Program-made: the position numbers and the translations under genes | NCBI GenBank assembly: GCA_963755055.1 | Contig: CAVWIS010000017.1 | Location: forward strand, 1-64,000 | Direction of reading: 5' to 3' | Source of the DNA: AP-16 sp963755055 | GTDB lineage: Bacteria > Pseudomonadota > Alphaproteobacteria > Rhizobiales > Xanthobacteraceae | DNA length: 64,000 bases | In this document: positions 37,065 through 46,551 of the stretch, one piece after another | Numbering within the stretch: position 1 is the stretch's first letter | How the letters are laid out: each line of letters starts with the position of its first letter | Notes under the pieces: model-generated | Databases searched by the model: none | Told to the model about the DNA's origin: nothing | The model's input: only the letters and a program-made list of their open reading frames with translations

Positions 37065-37169
37065 TCCTGCGGATGACGCAAGTGCTGCTTGCACCCGTCA
37101 AGGGCTGGCGTAAAAGTCCTCCCGGCGGGCCCTCGCAGGCCCGCGTCAACATAACAAGGGGGAGGACCC

Positions 37170-38339
37170 ATGCGCTGTCGTGATATCGTCGCGCCGCTTG
37201 CCATCGCTGCCGGGCTGGCTCTGAGCGCGAGCTTCGCCGGGGCGGCGCCGCTGATGATCGTCGGCAACGACGAGAAGCTCTTGTGGGACACCCAGGGCAA
37301 GGCGATCCTGTCGCCGCCCGGCAAGGACTCGGTGCTGATCGTCGATCTCGCCGATCCGCTTGCTCCGAAGATCATCGCCAATCTGCCGCTGAAGAATTCC
37401 ATCGTCGGGCCGCCGGTCAATCTCGACATCGATCCGACCGGCTCGATCGCGCTGGTCTCCGATTCCGTCGACGTGACCAAGGACGGCGACGCCTTCAAGC
37501 AGGTCCTCGACGACAAGATCCACGTGATCGATCTCAAGGCGAGCCCGCCGAAGCTGGTCGGCACCGTCACCGGCGCCAAGCAGCCCTCGGGTCTCAGCAT
37601 CAGCCCGTCCGGCACGCTGGCGCTGGTCGCCAATCGCGCCGACAAGTCGATCAGCGTGCTGTCGATCAAGGGAACCGACGTCAAGGTGATCGACACCATC
37701 GCGATGGGCGACGAGGTCTCGCAGGTCGTGTTCACGCCCGACGGCAAGCGCGCGCTGGCGACGAAATTCTCCGCCCACAAGGTGGCGCTGCTCGAGGTCG
37801 CCGGCGACAAGGTCACCTACACGAAGACCGACGTCACGGTCGGCCTGTGGCCCTACAACATCGTGGTGTCGCCCGACGGCGCGATCGCGCTCACGGCCGA
37901 TAACGGCGGCGCCGGCTCCTCCGACGGCAATGTCGACACGGTGAGCGTCATCGACCTCACCCTGCAGCCGCCGCGGGTGATCGACAAGGTCGTGGTCGGC
38001 GACGGACCGGAAGGCCTCGCCATGAGCCCGAAGGGAAACCTGGCGGTCGCCGCCATCCTGGCCGGCTCCAACAACCCGGCGGCGTTCTTTCATCGTCCCA
38101 ACGGCTATATCTCGGTGCTGCGCGTCGACGGCAAGAAGGTCACCAAGATCAAGGAGCTCGACGTCGGCGGTCTGCCCGAGGCGGCGGTGTTCACGCCGGA
38201 CGGAAAATATCTGCTGGTCGGAAACTACCTGAGCGAGGATTTTTCCATCATGAAGGTGGAGGGCACCGAGGTCACCGACACCGGCAAGCGCTTCAAGGTC
38301 CCCGGCCATCCGGCATCCGCCAGGATGAGCCCGCACTGA
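37170..38339 (+). CDS. Periplasmic beta-propeller protein (YncE/lactonase-like)
   Basis: 389 residues with a signal peptide (about 1-25) followed by seven-bladed propeller repeats. Each blade has the pattern (V/L)xxDPTGSIALVSD, SPSGTLALVANRADKSISVLS, TPDGKRALATKFS, SPDGAIALTADN, SPKGNLAVAAI, TPDGKYLLVGN. GGGAGG lies upstream of the start at 37170. No catalytic residues were identified. It may bind a ligand or act as a lactonase. Confidence 0.85.
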   Translation: MRCRDIVAPLAIAAGLALSASFAGAAPLMIVGNDEKLLWDTQGKAILSPPGKDSVLIVDLADPLAPKIIANLPLKNSIVGPPVNLDIDPTGSIALVSDSVDVTKDGDAFKQVLDDKIHVIDLKASPPKLVGTVTGAKQPSGLSISPSGTLALVANRADKSISVLSIKGTDVKVIDTIAMGDEVSQVVFTPDGKRALATKFSAHKVALLEVAGDKVTYTKTDVTVGLWPYNIVVSPDGAIALTADNGGAGSSDGNVDTVSVIDLTLQPPRVIDKVVVGDGPEGLAMSPKGNLAVAAILAGSNNPAAFFHRPNGYISVLRVDGKKVTKIKELDVGGLPEAAVFTPDGKYLLVGNYLSEDFSIMKVEGTEVTDTGKRFKVPGHPASARMSPH

Positions 38340-38355
38340 GCGGTCGAGGCGGCGT

Positions 38356-38385
38356 CGATCTCTCCGCGCCTGCGCGGAGAGATCG
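38356..38385. terminator. Bidirectional hairpin terminator between convergent genes
   Basis: CGATCTCTCCGCG-CCTG-CGCGGAGAGATCG forms a perfect 13-bp stem with a 4-base loop. It sits between the stops of the propeller gene (+) and the TAXI gene (-). There is no T-run, so strength is uncertain. Confidence 0.7.
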
Positions 38386-38388
38386 AAG

Positions 38389-39357
38389 TCAATCGACGAG
38401 CTTGATCTCGCGCAGGTAGCGCATCACTCCCGGATGAATGAGCTCGCGGTTCGGCGCCGCCGCAACGGTGTTTGCGGCGGTCGTCTCGCGCGCCTGGGCG
38501 AGCTTTTTGCCGAGCATGTCCTCGCCCTGATGGAGCGCACGAGCCAGCCGATAGGCGACGTCGTCGGGCAGCGTCGGACGCGCCAGGATGAAGCTCCACG
38601 AGCCGACCGAGGCGATCGGCGCGGTCTGCCCCGGATAGCTGCCGGCCGGCACGGTCATCGGCTTGAGGAAGACGTGCTTCCTCAGGATTTTTTCGACCTC
38701 GCCGGGAGCCGGCGCGATGAAGCGGGCGCCCGCCGCCGCCTGGGCGACCGTGGTGAATCCCGGCCAGCCGATGCCGGCGCCCCACAGGGCGGCGGCACGA
38801 CCGTCGGCCACCATGGCGGGCCCGTCGCCGGCGCGGTCGAGATAGATGGCGCCGAAATCCTTGTCCTGGTCGAGCCCGATGCCGTCGAGCACGTAGCGCG
38901 ACAGGATCACCAGCCCGGAGCCGCGGGCGCCGAAGGCCACCGGCTTGCCGACGAGATCGCGAATGACCCGGTAGGGGCTGTCGGCGCGCACCACGAACAT
39001 GCCGGGGGCGGAGTACATCGCGGCGACGATCTTGAGGTCCGACCGCGTCCGATTGATTCCCAGCAGCGCCTCCACGGCGGGCTCGCCCTGCACCAGCGCG
39101 ATATCGAGCTCGCCGGCCTCGAGCATGGGGATGTTCTCGGTGCTGCCCTTGGTATTGCGCGGCTCGAGAGCGAGGGATGCCTCCTCCGCGTTGACCACCT
39201 CGGTCACCGCAGCCCCATAGACCGGGAATCCGCCGCCCGGCGTCGCCGTGCCGAGAACCACCTTGGTCTTCTGCTGCGCCATGGCGGTGCTCACCAGGAC
39301 TCCCGGGATCGTCGCCGCCGTCATGGTGACGGCAAGCGCCATCGAGGCGATCTTCAT
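38389..39357 (-). CDS. TAXI-family TRAP substrate-binding protein
   Basis: A 322-residue periplasmic binding protein. The start at 39357 (MKIASMALAV, signal to about 27, ends AMAQQ) has GGAGG upstream. Family features are VVLGTATPGGGFPVYGAA, LEAGELDIALVQGEPA, GSGLVILSRYVLDGIGLD and ALWGAGIGWPGF. TAXI proteins bind organic acids or amino acids such as glutamate and feed a DctQM permease, but no permease is encoded nearby. It is divergent from a D-2-hydroxyacid dehydrogenase. The two may share a 2-oxo or hydroxy acid substrate. Confidence 0.88.
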   Translation of the reverse strand: MKIASMALAVTMTAATIPGVLVSTAMAQQKTKVVLGTATPGGGFPVYGAAVTEVVNAEEASLALEPRNTKGSTENIPMLEAGELDIALVQGEPAVEALLGINRTRSDLKIVAAMYSAPGMFVVRADSPYRVIRDLVGKPVAFGARGSGLVILSRYVLDGIGLDQDKDFGAIYLDRAGDGPAMVADGRAAALWGAGIGWPGFTTVAQAAAGARFIAPAPGEVEKILRKHVFLKPMTVPAGSYPGQTAPIASVGSWSFILARPTLPDDVAYRLARALHQGEDMLGKKLAQARETTAANTVAAAPNRELIHPGVMRYLREIKLVD

Positions 39358-39481
39358 CTGGCATTCCTCCCCGGACTGTACCGCGTCCGCCGCGCGAAAC
39401 CTACAAGGCGATAATAATCCGGGCAAAGCCCATGACGAATTGGCTATCATCGGCCGCCAACCGCGAACGGACCATCTCGAC

Positions 39482-40462
39482 ATGAACGCACCAGCGCTGC
39501 CCGCGAGGGATGATCTCACCGTCTGCTTTGCCCATGTGGCCTACCGGCTCGCCGAACGGTTTGCGCTGCGCCGGACCGGCATCCGCCATTTCGAGGTGCG
39601 GGCGGGCGACGATCTTGCGGCGCGCATCGGCGAAGCCGACGTGCTGGTCGTCTCCGGCCTGTGGCGCAACGAGCTGATCGCCCGGGCGCCGCGGCTGCGC
39701 TTCATCCAGTCGATCAGCGCCGGGGTCGACCAGTATTCCCGCGACGGGCTTTCGGCGCGCGGCATCAGGCTGGCGAGCGCCCAGGGTGCCAACGAGCGTG
39801 CGGTCGCCGAGCACGCGATCGCGCTCGTTCTCGCCATGTCGCGGCAGCTGCATCTGGCCCGCGACAACCAGGCGCGACACGTCTGGCGCGGCATGATCTC
39901 CGATCTGGCGCAGCGCGAGGACGAGCTTGGCGGCAAGACGCTGCTGATCGTCGGCCTCGGCCGCATCGGCTCGCGGCTGGCGACCCTGGCGCGCGCCTTC
40001 GGCATGCGGGTGGTGGCGACGAAGCGCAACCCCGCGATGGGCGCCGAGGCGGCCGACAATGTGGTGGCGGATGATCGCCTGCTCGAGGTGCTGCCGCAGG
40101 CGGATTTCGTCGCGCTGACCTGTCCGCTGACGCCGGCGACCGAAAGGCTCATCGGGGCAGAGGCGATCGAGGCGATGAAGCCCTCGGCCTTTCTGATCAA
40201 TGTGGCGCGCGGCCGGGTGGTCGACGAGCCGGCGCTCGTCGCCGCCATGCAGGCGAACCGGATCGCCGGCGCCGCGCTCGATTGCGCCTGGGAGGAGCCG
40301 CTGCCGGCGACATCGCCCCTGTGGGGCTTGGCGAATGTTCTGGTCACGCCGCACACCGCCGGCGAGACACGGCGCTACGAGGACAACGTCATCGACCTGC
40401 TGCTCGACAATCTCGACCGGCTGTGGGCCGGCCGGGTCGACCTGCGGAACCAGGTGGTGTGA
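39482..40462 (+). CDS. D-2-hydroxyacid dehydrogenase (NAD-dependent)
   Basis: 326 residues. It reduces a 2-keto acid to a D-hydroxy acid or the reverse. The NAD-binding loop is GKTLLIVGLGRIGSRLA. Catalytic residues by family pattern are Arg in NVARGRVVDEPAL, Glu in the WEEPLP segment and His in TPHTAGET. The start at 39482 (MNAPALPARDD) follows the genus style, and the frame is open to 39248. Its stop is 3 bases from that of the next convergent gene. Confidence 0.9.
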   Translation: MNAPALPARDDLTVCFAHVAYRLAERFALRRTGIRHFEVRAGDDLAARIGEADVLVVSGLWRNELIARAPRLRFIQSISAGVDQYSRDGLSARGIRLASAQGANERAVAEHAIALVLAMSRQLHLARDNQARHVWRGMISDLAQREDELGGKTLLIVGLGRIGSRLATLARAFGMRVVATKRNPAMGAEAADNVVADDRLLEVLPQADFVALTCPLTPATERLIGAEAIEAMKPSAFLINVARGRVVDEPALVAAMQANRIAGAALDCAWEEPLPATSPLWGLANVLVTPHTAGETRRYEDNVIDLLLDNLDRLWAGRVDLRNQVV

Positions 40463-40465
40463 GGT

Positions 40466-41101
40466 TCAGCGCTTCCTGGCGCGACGCGGCGGCGGCGCTG
40501 GCGCGCTGCCGCGCTCGACATGCCCCTGCATGTGCTCGATCGCGCCCCGCACCTTGAGATGGTCGACGCCCTTGGGCAGCTGGTTGTTGGCGATGCACTC
40601 CTGCATGCGCGCCACCAGGTCGGTGTCGTGCTCGTCGCGATACGGCTTGAGGTCGAGATCGGCCGGCACCTTGGTGAGCCGCTCGTCACCGATCTTCTTC
40701 ACGTATTTCTGCATGAATTGGTCGTAGACCCGCCATTCGACCCGGGCGGCGCGCACCGCCGCCTGCTCGGCCCGGGTGGCGATCTGGTGGGCGTGAAGAT
40801 AGTGCAGGCCGAGCTGATCGATCAGCGTCTTCTCGACCTCCTCGTGCAGGATCAGGAACCGGTCGGTGTCGATCTCGCGGCCGCGATGGCGGAGCGATTT
40901 CGGCATGTGCCGGTCGATATAGATCGTCTTGCCGTCGTTGCTGTAGCCGGCGAGATACGGAATGTCGTGATTGCGGTCGAACTTCTTGACGCGGCGGACG
41001 ATCGCGTCGAGCGCCCGATCCATCATCAGGCTCGAGACGTACCATTCGGGGACCTTGAGCTTCTTGTGCGGCGCCTGGGGATGACAGAAATCCAGCGGCA
41101 T
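40466..41101 (-). CDS. Conserved hypothetical protein
   Basis: 211 residues, starting MPLDFCHPQAPHKKLKVPEWYV. It is basic, with an ordered middle (MDRALDAIVRRVKKFDRNHDIPYLAGYSNDGKTIYIDRHMP, shown by pieces), a LHEEVEKTLIDQLGLHYLHA segment with clustered His/Glu that could bind metal, and an Arg/Pro-rich end. It lacks HExxH and no family was recognised. Related proteins probably occur in Bradyrhizobiaceae and phages of this group. The frame is open upstream to 41341. Confidence 0.7.
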   Translation of the reverse strand: MPLDFCHPQAPHKKLKVPEWYVSSLMMDRALDAIVRRVKKFDRNHDIPYLAGYSNDGKTIYIDRHMPKSLRHRGREIDTDRFLILHEEVEKTLIDQLGLHYLHAHQIATRAEQAAVRAARVEWRVYDQFMQKYVKKIGDERLTKVPADLDLKPYRDEHDTDLVARMQECIANNQLPKGVDHLKVRGAIEHMQGHVERGSAPAPPPRRARKR

Positions 41102-41619
41102 CGTCGGGTCTCCTCGCTGTGCACGGGAGCGGTACGTCGGCACTATTGACGATTCGCCTGCCGGCGGGAACCGCATCGAATGCACCGCCCGTTGCCCCGT
41201 ACCGGGCAACCCACAGGAGCCGTTGGGCTGCCCGGCGATGCGCCGCGCCGCACAATGGCCTTGAACCGGCAGAAGGGTGTCCCGGGGGATGCCCGAGTCC
41301 GGGGTTTTCCGCAGGCTCTTCCGCAGCCTTTCCACAGGCATGGGGGCGCGGCGGCGGAATCCGGCCTCGACCGGACGGGGAATATCGGGAAGAGTGCGGG
41401 TGCGGAGTGCTGTTAAATCTGCCGAGCTACTTGCGACCGAGCGGGATTCAAGGGCAGTTTAGCGCCGCCATGGCGACCATCCAGCTCGCCGGGCGAAAAG
41501 GGGAGGTAAAATGTTCAGGTCCTGCCCCCTCCGCGTGCATGCCAGAGAGTTCGGGCTCTGGCATTGAACCCAATCGCCTCTTTCCGCGACTAATCCTACG
41601 AGTTGACCGTCCGGCAGCG
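41102..41619. other. Intergenic region upstream of the sigma factor
   Basis: 518 bases with no supported gene, although a frame continuous with the sigma-factor gene is open from 41119. It should carry the promoters of both divergent genes. No -35/-10 pair was convincing. Confidence 0.55.
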
Positions 41620-42180
41620 ATGCAACCTACTTCGGATGAAGCGCTGATCGTGCGGATCGCGGCGGGCGATAAGCTCGCCATGCAGGTTCTGTTCGCGCGT
41701 CACCATGTGCGAGTGTACCGGTTCGTTCTCCGCCTGGTCCGGAATGAAACCACGGCAGAGGACTTGATCAGCGAGGTATTTCTCGACGTCTGGCGTCAGG
41801 CGGCCAAGTTCGAGTTGCGGTCGGCGGTTTCGACCTGGCTTCTGGCGATAGCGCGCTTCAAGGCACTCTCATCTCTCCGGAAACGGTCGGAAGAGGAGCT
41901 GGACGACGAGGCTGCGGCTGCGATCGAGGACACGGGAGACGACCCGGAGGTCGCGATCCAGAAGAAGGACAAGAGCGAAGCCCTGCGAAAGTGCCTGATC
42001 CAGCTTTCGCCGGACCATCGGGAGATCATCGATCTCGTCTACTACCACGAGAAGTCGATCGAAGAGGTCGCCGAGATCGTCGGGATACCCGAGAATACCG
42101 TGAAGACGCGCATGTTCTACGCGCGCAAACGTTTATCAGAGCTGCTCAAGGCAGCAGGAGTGGATAGAGGCTGGCCATGA
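41620..42180 (+). CDS. RNA polymerase sigma factor, ECF type
   Basis: 186 residues: sigma region 2 (ALIVRIAAGDKLAMQVLF, VRVYRFVLRLVRN, AEDLISEVFLDVWRQA) and region 4 (SPDHREIIDLVYYHEKSIEE, then PENTVKTRMFYARKRLSELL). Start at 41620 (MQPTSDEAL) by family length. The frame is open far upstream, but that part has no homology. A 4-base ATGA overlap joins it to the anti-sigma gene, the classical pair layout. It likely drives its own operon in response to envelope or oxidative stress. The signal is not readable. Confidence 0.92.
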   Translation: MQPTSDEALIVRIAAGDKLAMQVLFARHHVRVYRFVLRLVRNETTAEDLISEVFLDVWRQAAKFELRSAVSTWLLAIARFKALSSLRKRSEEELDDEAAAAIEDTGDDPEVAIQKKDKSEALRKCLIQLSPDHREIIDLVYYHEKSIEEVAEIVGIPENTVKTRMFYARKRLSELLKAAGVDRGWP

Positions 42181-42896
42181 CGACGACGAGCACAAAAATG
42201 ACGCAGCGCCAGGACATCGAAACCCTCCTGCCGTGGCACGCGGCCGGGACGCTCAGCCGCCGGGATGCCGAGCGCGTCGAGGCGGCACTCGCCAATGACG
42301 CCGATCTCGCCCGTCAGTACGAGATGGTGCGCGAGGAGCTTGGCGAGACGATCCGCCTCAACGAGACCCTCGGGGCGCCGTCGTCGCGCGCCATGGAGCG
42401 CCTGATGGCCGGGATCGAGGCGGAAGGGCAGACTGCCCGCCGGACCCGGTCGTCGTTCAACCTCGGCGCCTGGATCGCCGGCCAGCTGTCCCATCTCAGC
42501 CCGCGCACTCTCGCCTGGTCCGCCACCGCCGCGGCGCTCGCCATCGTGCTGCAGGCCGGCCTGATTGCGGGCCTGTACGTCGAGGGCGTCGCCGACAAGG
42601 ACAGCAAGCGACTCGAGCTCGCCTCGTATCAGCAGAACGAGCAGACCCTCACCCGCGGCTGGGGCCCGCAGCAGGGGTCCTTTGCGCTGGTCCGCTTCGC
42701 CCCCGAGGCGACCGCGGCCGACATCACGAAGTTCCTCGAATCCAACAAGGCGGCGCTGGTCGAAGGCCCGCGTGCCGGCGGCCTGTTCAAGGTGAAAGTG
42801 TCGGCCGAGCGGTTGCCCAAGGAGGAGATGGGCCGGGTCGTCAAGCACATGCAGGACGATACCAGGATCATCCGCTTCGCCGCCCCGACCGAGTGA
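42177..42896 (+). CDS. Membrane anti-sigma factor
   Basis: 239 residues. The N-terminal anti-sigma domain (DIETLLPWHAAGTLSRRDAERVEAAL) lacks the zinc HxxxCxxC motif. One membrane helix follows (about 115-137, WSATAAALAIVLQAGLIAGLY), then a periplasmic domain with WGPQQGSFALVRFAPEATAAD. It should hold the cognate sigma factor at the membrane until a signal arrives. Its start overlaps the sigma stop by four bases. Confidence 0.85.
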   Translation: MTTTSTKMTQRQDIETLLPWHAAGTLSRRDAERVEAALANDADLARQYEMVREELGETIRLNETLGAPSSRAMERLMAGIEAEGQTARRTRSSFNLGAWIAGQLSHLSPRTLAWSATAAALAIVLQAGLIAGLYVEGVADKDSKRLELASYQQNEQTLTRGWGPQQGSFALVRFAPEATAADITKFLESNKAALVEGPRAGGLFKVKVSAERLPKEEMGRVVKHMQDDTRIIRFAAPTE

Positions 42897-43026
42897 CCGG
42901 GGCCGTCACGCCACGTTTCATGCCGCAGGATTTTTTCCGGGTCGGGTCCGTCGAGGGGCGCCCGGAAGGCAAGCAAGAGCCCGGATTACGGGCTGATCGC
43001 GCGTCGAGCCGGCCGATCGCTCCGCG

Positions 43027-43629
43027 CTACTGGATCTTCTGATACGACTCGGCAAAATTCTCCAGCGGCAGCGGCACCGTGATATTTTCCTTCTGCAGGT
43101 TCTGGAAGCTCACGCCGAGCTTTTTGCCCGACTTCATCGCGGCGAGCATGTCGTTGGGCAGCGGCGCTCCGGCATAGCAGCCCTTGACGTCGCAGGTCTG
43201 CAGCACGAACTGCAGCGGCTTGCTCTCGTCGACCTGGATGTTCACGCCGGCCGGCAGGTACAGCCCGACCGGAACGTGGATCATCATCATCGGCTGGCGG
43301 GTATCGTGCGGCACGCGGACCACGATGGACGCGACCAGCTGTCCGGTATTGGTCACCACCGCCGTCTGCTCTACCGCGCAGTCGACCTGGGTCGTACGGG
43401 AGTCGCTCATGCAGCGCGAGACCCAGCCTGCGGTCGGTTGAGCCTGTGCCGGCGGGGCCGGCGCTTGCGCCCCGGGCGTTTGGGCTGCGGGCGCCGGCTT
43501 CTGGGCCGGTGCTGCAGCGGCCGGCGGCTTCTGCGCCGGCTTGCGATCCTGGGCCGCAACCGAATGGATCGTCATCGCGGCGAGAAACAACGCCAAGCCG
43601 AACGCCGGCACCCGTGACCCGTAGCCCAT
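43027..43629 (-). CDS. Invasion-associated locus B (IalB)-like periplasmic protein
   Basis: 200 residues. A signal peptide (about 1-27) is followed by a Pro/Ala/Gln spacer and the IalB-type domain: WVSRCMSDSRTTQVDCAVEQ, two further Cys in LQTCDVKGCYAGAPL, and an LPLENFAESYQKI end. The four Cys probably form disulfides. Family members are periplasmic proteins that in Bartonella aid invasion. In free-living relatives their job is unknown. The MGYGSR start at 43629 was chosen, though the frame is open to 43791. Confidence 0.85.
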   Translation of the reverse strand: MGYGSRVPAFGLALFLAAMTIHSVAAQDRKPAQKPPAAAAPAQKPAPAAQTPGAQAPAPPAQAQPTAGWVSRCMSDSRTTQVDCAVEQTAVVTNTGQLVASIVVRVPHDTRQPMMMIHVPVGLYLPAGVNIQVDESKPLQFVLQTCDVKGCYAGAPLPNDMLAAMKSGKKLGVSFQNLQKENITVPLPLENFAESYQKIQ

Positions 43630-43821
43630 GAACGTCCATCCGCCTGTGAAATGCCAAAGTCGCCCGCCGCGGCATACTAGCCGGCCGTGGCCGGGATGTA
43701 CCACCGCGCGGTGGGGTGGCACCAGAAGGCGCGGCCGACGCCGCCTCCGTTCCCTCCGGCGGGCCCTGGACGGTTCGGCAAAAGCTTGCAAAGAATACCC
43801 GAAGCGGGGATTTGAGCGGCG

Positions 43822-44577
43822 ATGAATGATGACATCATCCTAGAGACCGAGGATCTGACCAAGGAATTCGCCGGATTCGTGGCAGTGAGCGGGGTCGGGC
43901 TGCGCGTCAGGCGCGGCACCATCCATGCGTTGATCGGGCCGAATGGCGCGGGCAAGACCACCTGCTTCAATCTGCTGACGAAGTTCCTCAAGCCGACCCG
44001 CGGCCGGATCGTCTTCAAGGGCCACGATATCACGGCGCTGGCGCCGGCCGATGTCGCCCGCCTCGGTCTGGTGCGGTCGTTCCAGATCTCGGCGGTGTTT
44101 CCCCACCTGACCGTCCTGGAGAACGTCCGCATCGCGCTGCAGCGCCGGCGCGGCGGGTCCTTCGATTTCTGGCGCTCGCGGCGCGTGCTCGATGCGTTCA
44201 ACGACCGCGCCATGGCGCTGCTCGCCGACGTCGGGCTGGCCTCGTTCTGCGACTGGACGGCCGTCGAGCTGCCGTACGGCCGCAAGCGCCAGCTGGAGAT
44301 CGCCACCACGCTGGCGCTCGATCCGGAAATGCTGCTGCTCGACGAGCCGACCGCCGGCATGGCGCACGAGGACATTGACCGCATCACCCAGCTGATCAAG
44401 TCGGTTTCTGCCAACCGCACCGTGCTGATGGTCGAGCACAATCTGAGCGTCGTATCGGAGCTGTCCGACACCATCACGGTGCTCACCCGCGGCCGCGTGC
44501 TGGCCGAGGGCGACTACGAGACGGTGTCGGCCGATCCCGACGTGCGCGAGGCCTATATGGGGACCGGCCATGAATGA
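43822..44577 (+). CDS. Branched-chain amino acid-type ABC transporter ATP-binding protein (LivG-like)
   Basis: 251 residues. Walker A GPNGAGKTTCFNL, LivG-type Q-loop region RSFQISAVFPHLTVLENV, Walker B LLLDEPTAGM and H-loop VEHN. The signature motif appears as LPYGRKRQLEIA, differing from LSxGxQ as in other members of this subfamily. First gene of the operon G-F-K-H-M. The next start overlaps it by 8 bases. Confidence 0.92.
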   Translation: MNDDIILETEDLTKEFAGFVAVSGVGLRVRRGTIHALIGPNGAGKTTCFNLLTKFLKPTRGRIVFKGHDITALAPADVARLGLVRSFQISAVFPHLTVLENVRIALQRRRGGSFDFWRSRRVLDAFNDRAMALLADVGLASFCDWTAVELPYGRKRQLEIATTLALDPEMLLLDEPTAGMAHEDIDRITQLIKSVSANRTVLMVEHNLSVVSELSDTITVLTRGRVLAEGDYETVSADPDVREAYMGTGHE

Positions 44578-45289
44578 CACCGCGCACGCCCGGCCCTTGC
44601 TGGCGGTCGACGCCCTGCAGGCGTGGTACGGCGAATCCCATATCCTGCACGGCGTTGCCTTCGACGTGTTCCCCGGCGAGGTGGTGACCCTGCTCGGCCG
44701 CAACGGCGCCGGCAAGACCACGACCTTGAAGTCGATCATGGGCATGGTCGGGCGGCGCACCGGCTCGGTGCGGCTGGAGGGACGCGAGCTGATCGGCCGG
44801 ACCTCCGACCAGATCGCGCGCGCCGGCATCGCGTTCTGCCCGGAGGAGCGCGGCATTTTCGCCAGCCTCGACGTCGAGGAGAACCTGCTGCTGCCGCCCG
44901 AGGTGCGGCCGGGCGGGCTCGCCCTCGATCGCATCTTCGAGCTCTTTCCCAACGTCAAGGAGCGCCTGCACAGCCAGGGCACGAAGCTCTCCGGCGGGGA
45001 GCAGCAGATGCTGGCGATCGGCCGCATCCTGCGCACCGGTGCCCGGCTCCTCCTGCTCGACGAGCCGACCGAGGGGCTCGCCCCGGTCATCATCCAGCAG
45101 ATCGGCAAGACCATCCGCGCGCTCAAGGGCCAGGGCTTCACCATCCTGCTGGTCGAGCAGAATTTTCGCTTCGCCTCGACGGTCGCCGACCGCTACTACA
45201 TCATCGAGAACGGCCGCGTGGCGGAGCAGTTCGCCAATGCGGACCTGGACGCCAACGTCAAAAAGCTTCACGACTATCTCGGCGTGTGA
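44570..45289 (+). CDS. Branched-chain amino acid-type ABC transporter ATP-binding protein (LivF-like)
   Basis: 239 residues, the second ATPase: Walker A GRNGAGKTTTLKS, FCPEERGIFASLDVEENLLL typical of LivF, signature LSGGEQQMLAIGRIL, Walker B LLLLDEPTEGL and H-loop VEQNFRFA. It works as a heterodimer with the LivG-like partner on the inner face of the membrane. Confidence 0.93.
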   Translation: MNDTAHARPLLAVDALQAWYGESHILHGVAFDVFPGEVVTLLGRNGAGKTTTLKSIMGMVGRRTGSVRLEGRELIGRTSDQIARAGIAFCPEERGIFASLDVEENLLLPPEVRPGGLALDRIFELFPNVKERLHSQGTKLSGGEQQMLAIGRILRTGARLLLLDEPTEGLAPVIIQQIGKTIRALKGQGFTILLVEQNFRFASTVADRYYIIENGRVAEQFANADLDANVKKLHDYLGV

Positions 45290-45328
45290 ATGCGCCGGCA
45301 ACGGCGACAACGACATGGAGGACGTCCG

Positions 45329-46540
45329 ATGAAACGACTTCTGGGCTTTTCGGTGCTTGCCGGCCTCCTGGTATGCGGGAGCGCGCAGGCACAGTTCACC
45401 GACGGTGTCATCAAGATCGGCGTGCTCAACGACATGTCGGGGCTCTACGCCGACCTCTCGGGGCCGGGCTCGGTGGCGGCCGCCCGCATGGCGGTCGAGG
45501 ATTTCGGCGCCGCGCAAAAGGGTCTCAAGGTCGAGATCATCAGCGGCGACCATCAGAACAAGCCGGACGTCGGCTCCGGAATCGTGCGTTCCTGGATCGA
45601 CGTCGACAAGGTGGACGTGATCGTCGACGTGCCGACCTCCTCGGTGGCGCTCGCCGTCAACGAGGTCGTCAAGGAGAAGAATAAGGTCTTCCTGGTGTCG
45701 GGCGCCGCGGCGTCGGACCTCACCGGCCCGAAATGCTCGCCCAATACCGTGCACTGGACCTACGACACCTGGGCGCTCGCCAACGGCACCGGCAAGGCGA
45801 TCGTGAAGACCGGCGGCAATACCTGGTTCTTCATCACGGCGGACTACGCCTTCGGCCATGCGCTCGAGCGCGACACCGCCGCGGTGGTCGAGGCCAACGG
45901 CGGCAAGATCGTCGGCAAGGTGCGGCATCCGCTCAGCAGCAACGATTTCTCCTCGTTCCTGCTGCAGGCGCAGTCCTCGAAGGCGAAGATCATCGGGCTC
46001 GCCAATGCGGGCGGCGACACCATCAACTCGATCAAGCAGGCCGCCGAGTTCGGCATCGTCAAGGGCGGGCAGAATCTCGCCGGCCTGCTGGTCTTCATCA
46101 CCGACGTGCATTCGCTCGGGCTGCAGACCGCCCAGGGGCTGATCCTGACCGAGGCGTTCTACTGGGACCGCACCGACGAGAGCCGCGCCTTCGCCAAGCG
46201 CTTTGCCCCGCAATACAAGGGCAACATGCCGACCATGGTGCAGGCCGGCGTCTATTCGGCGGTGCTGCACTATCTCAAGGCCGTCGAGGCGCTGAAGAGC
46301 GACGCCGACGGCAAGGCGGTAGTGGCCAAGATGAAGGAGCTTCCGACCGACGACCCGCTGTTCGGCAAGGGCGCGATCCGCGCCGACGGGCGAAAGATCC
46401 ACGACATGTATCTGTTCGAGGTGAAGAAGCCCGAGGAGTCCAAGGACCCGTGGGACACCTACAAGCTGCGTGCCACGATCCCGGCCGCCGAGGCCTTCCG
46501 TCCGCTGAAGGAGGGCAACTGTCCGCTGGTCAGCGGCTGA
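45329..46540 (+). CDS. Branched-chain amino acid-type ABC substrate-binding protein (LivK/Periplasmic binding type 6)
   Basis: 403 residues with a signal peptide (MKRLLGFSVLAGLLVCGSAQA) and TDGVIKIGVLNDMSGLYADLSGPG. GGAGG lies upstream of the ATG at 45329. Type 6 binding proteins of this length bind amino acids, amides, aromatic acids or similar. The ligand is not determined by sequence. The gene sits between the ATPase genes and the permease genes and has a hairpin after it, which could keep its mRNA more abundant. Confidence 0.9.
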   Translation: MKRLLGFSVLAGLLVCGSAQAQFTDGVIKIGVLNDMSGLYADLSGPGSVAAARMAVEDFGAAQKGLKVEIISGDHQNKPDVGSGIVRSWIDVDKVDVIVDVPTSSVALAVNEVVKEKNKVFLVSGAAASDLTGPKCSPNTVHWTYDTWALANGTGKAIVKTGGNTWFFITADYAFGHALERDTAAVVEANGGKIVGKVRHPLSSNDFSSFLLQAQSSKAKIIGLANAGGDTINSIKQAAEFGIVKGGQNLAGLLVFITDVHSLGLQTAQGLILTEAFYWDRTDESRAFAKRFAPQYKGNMPTMVQAGVYSAVLHYLKAVEALKSDADGKAVVAKMKELPTDDPLFGKGAIRADGRKIHDMYLFEVKKPEESKDPWDTYKLRATIPAAEAFRPLKEGNCPLVSG

Positions 46541-46551
46541 GCTCGGCGTAA

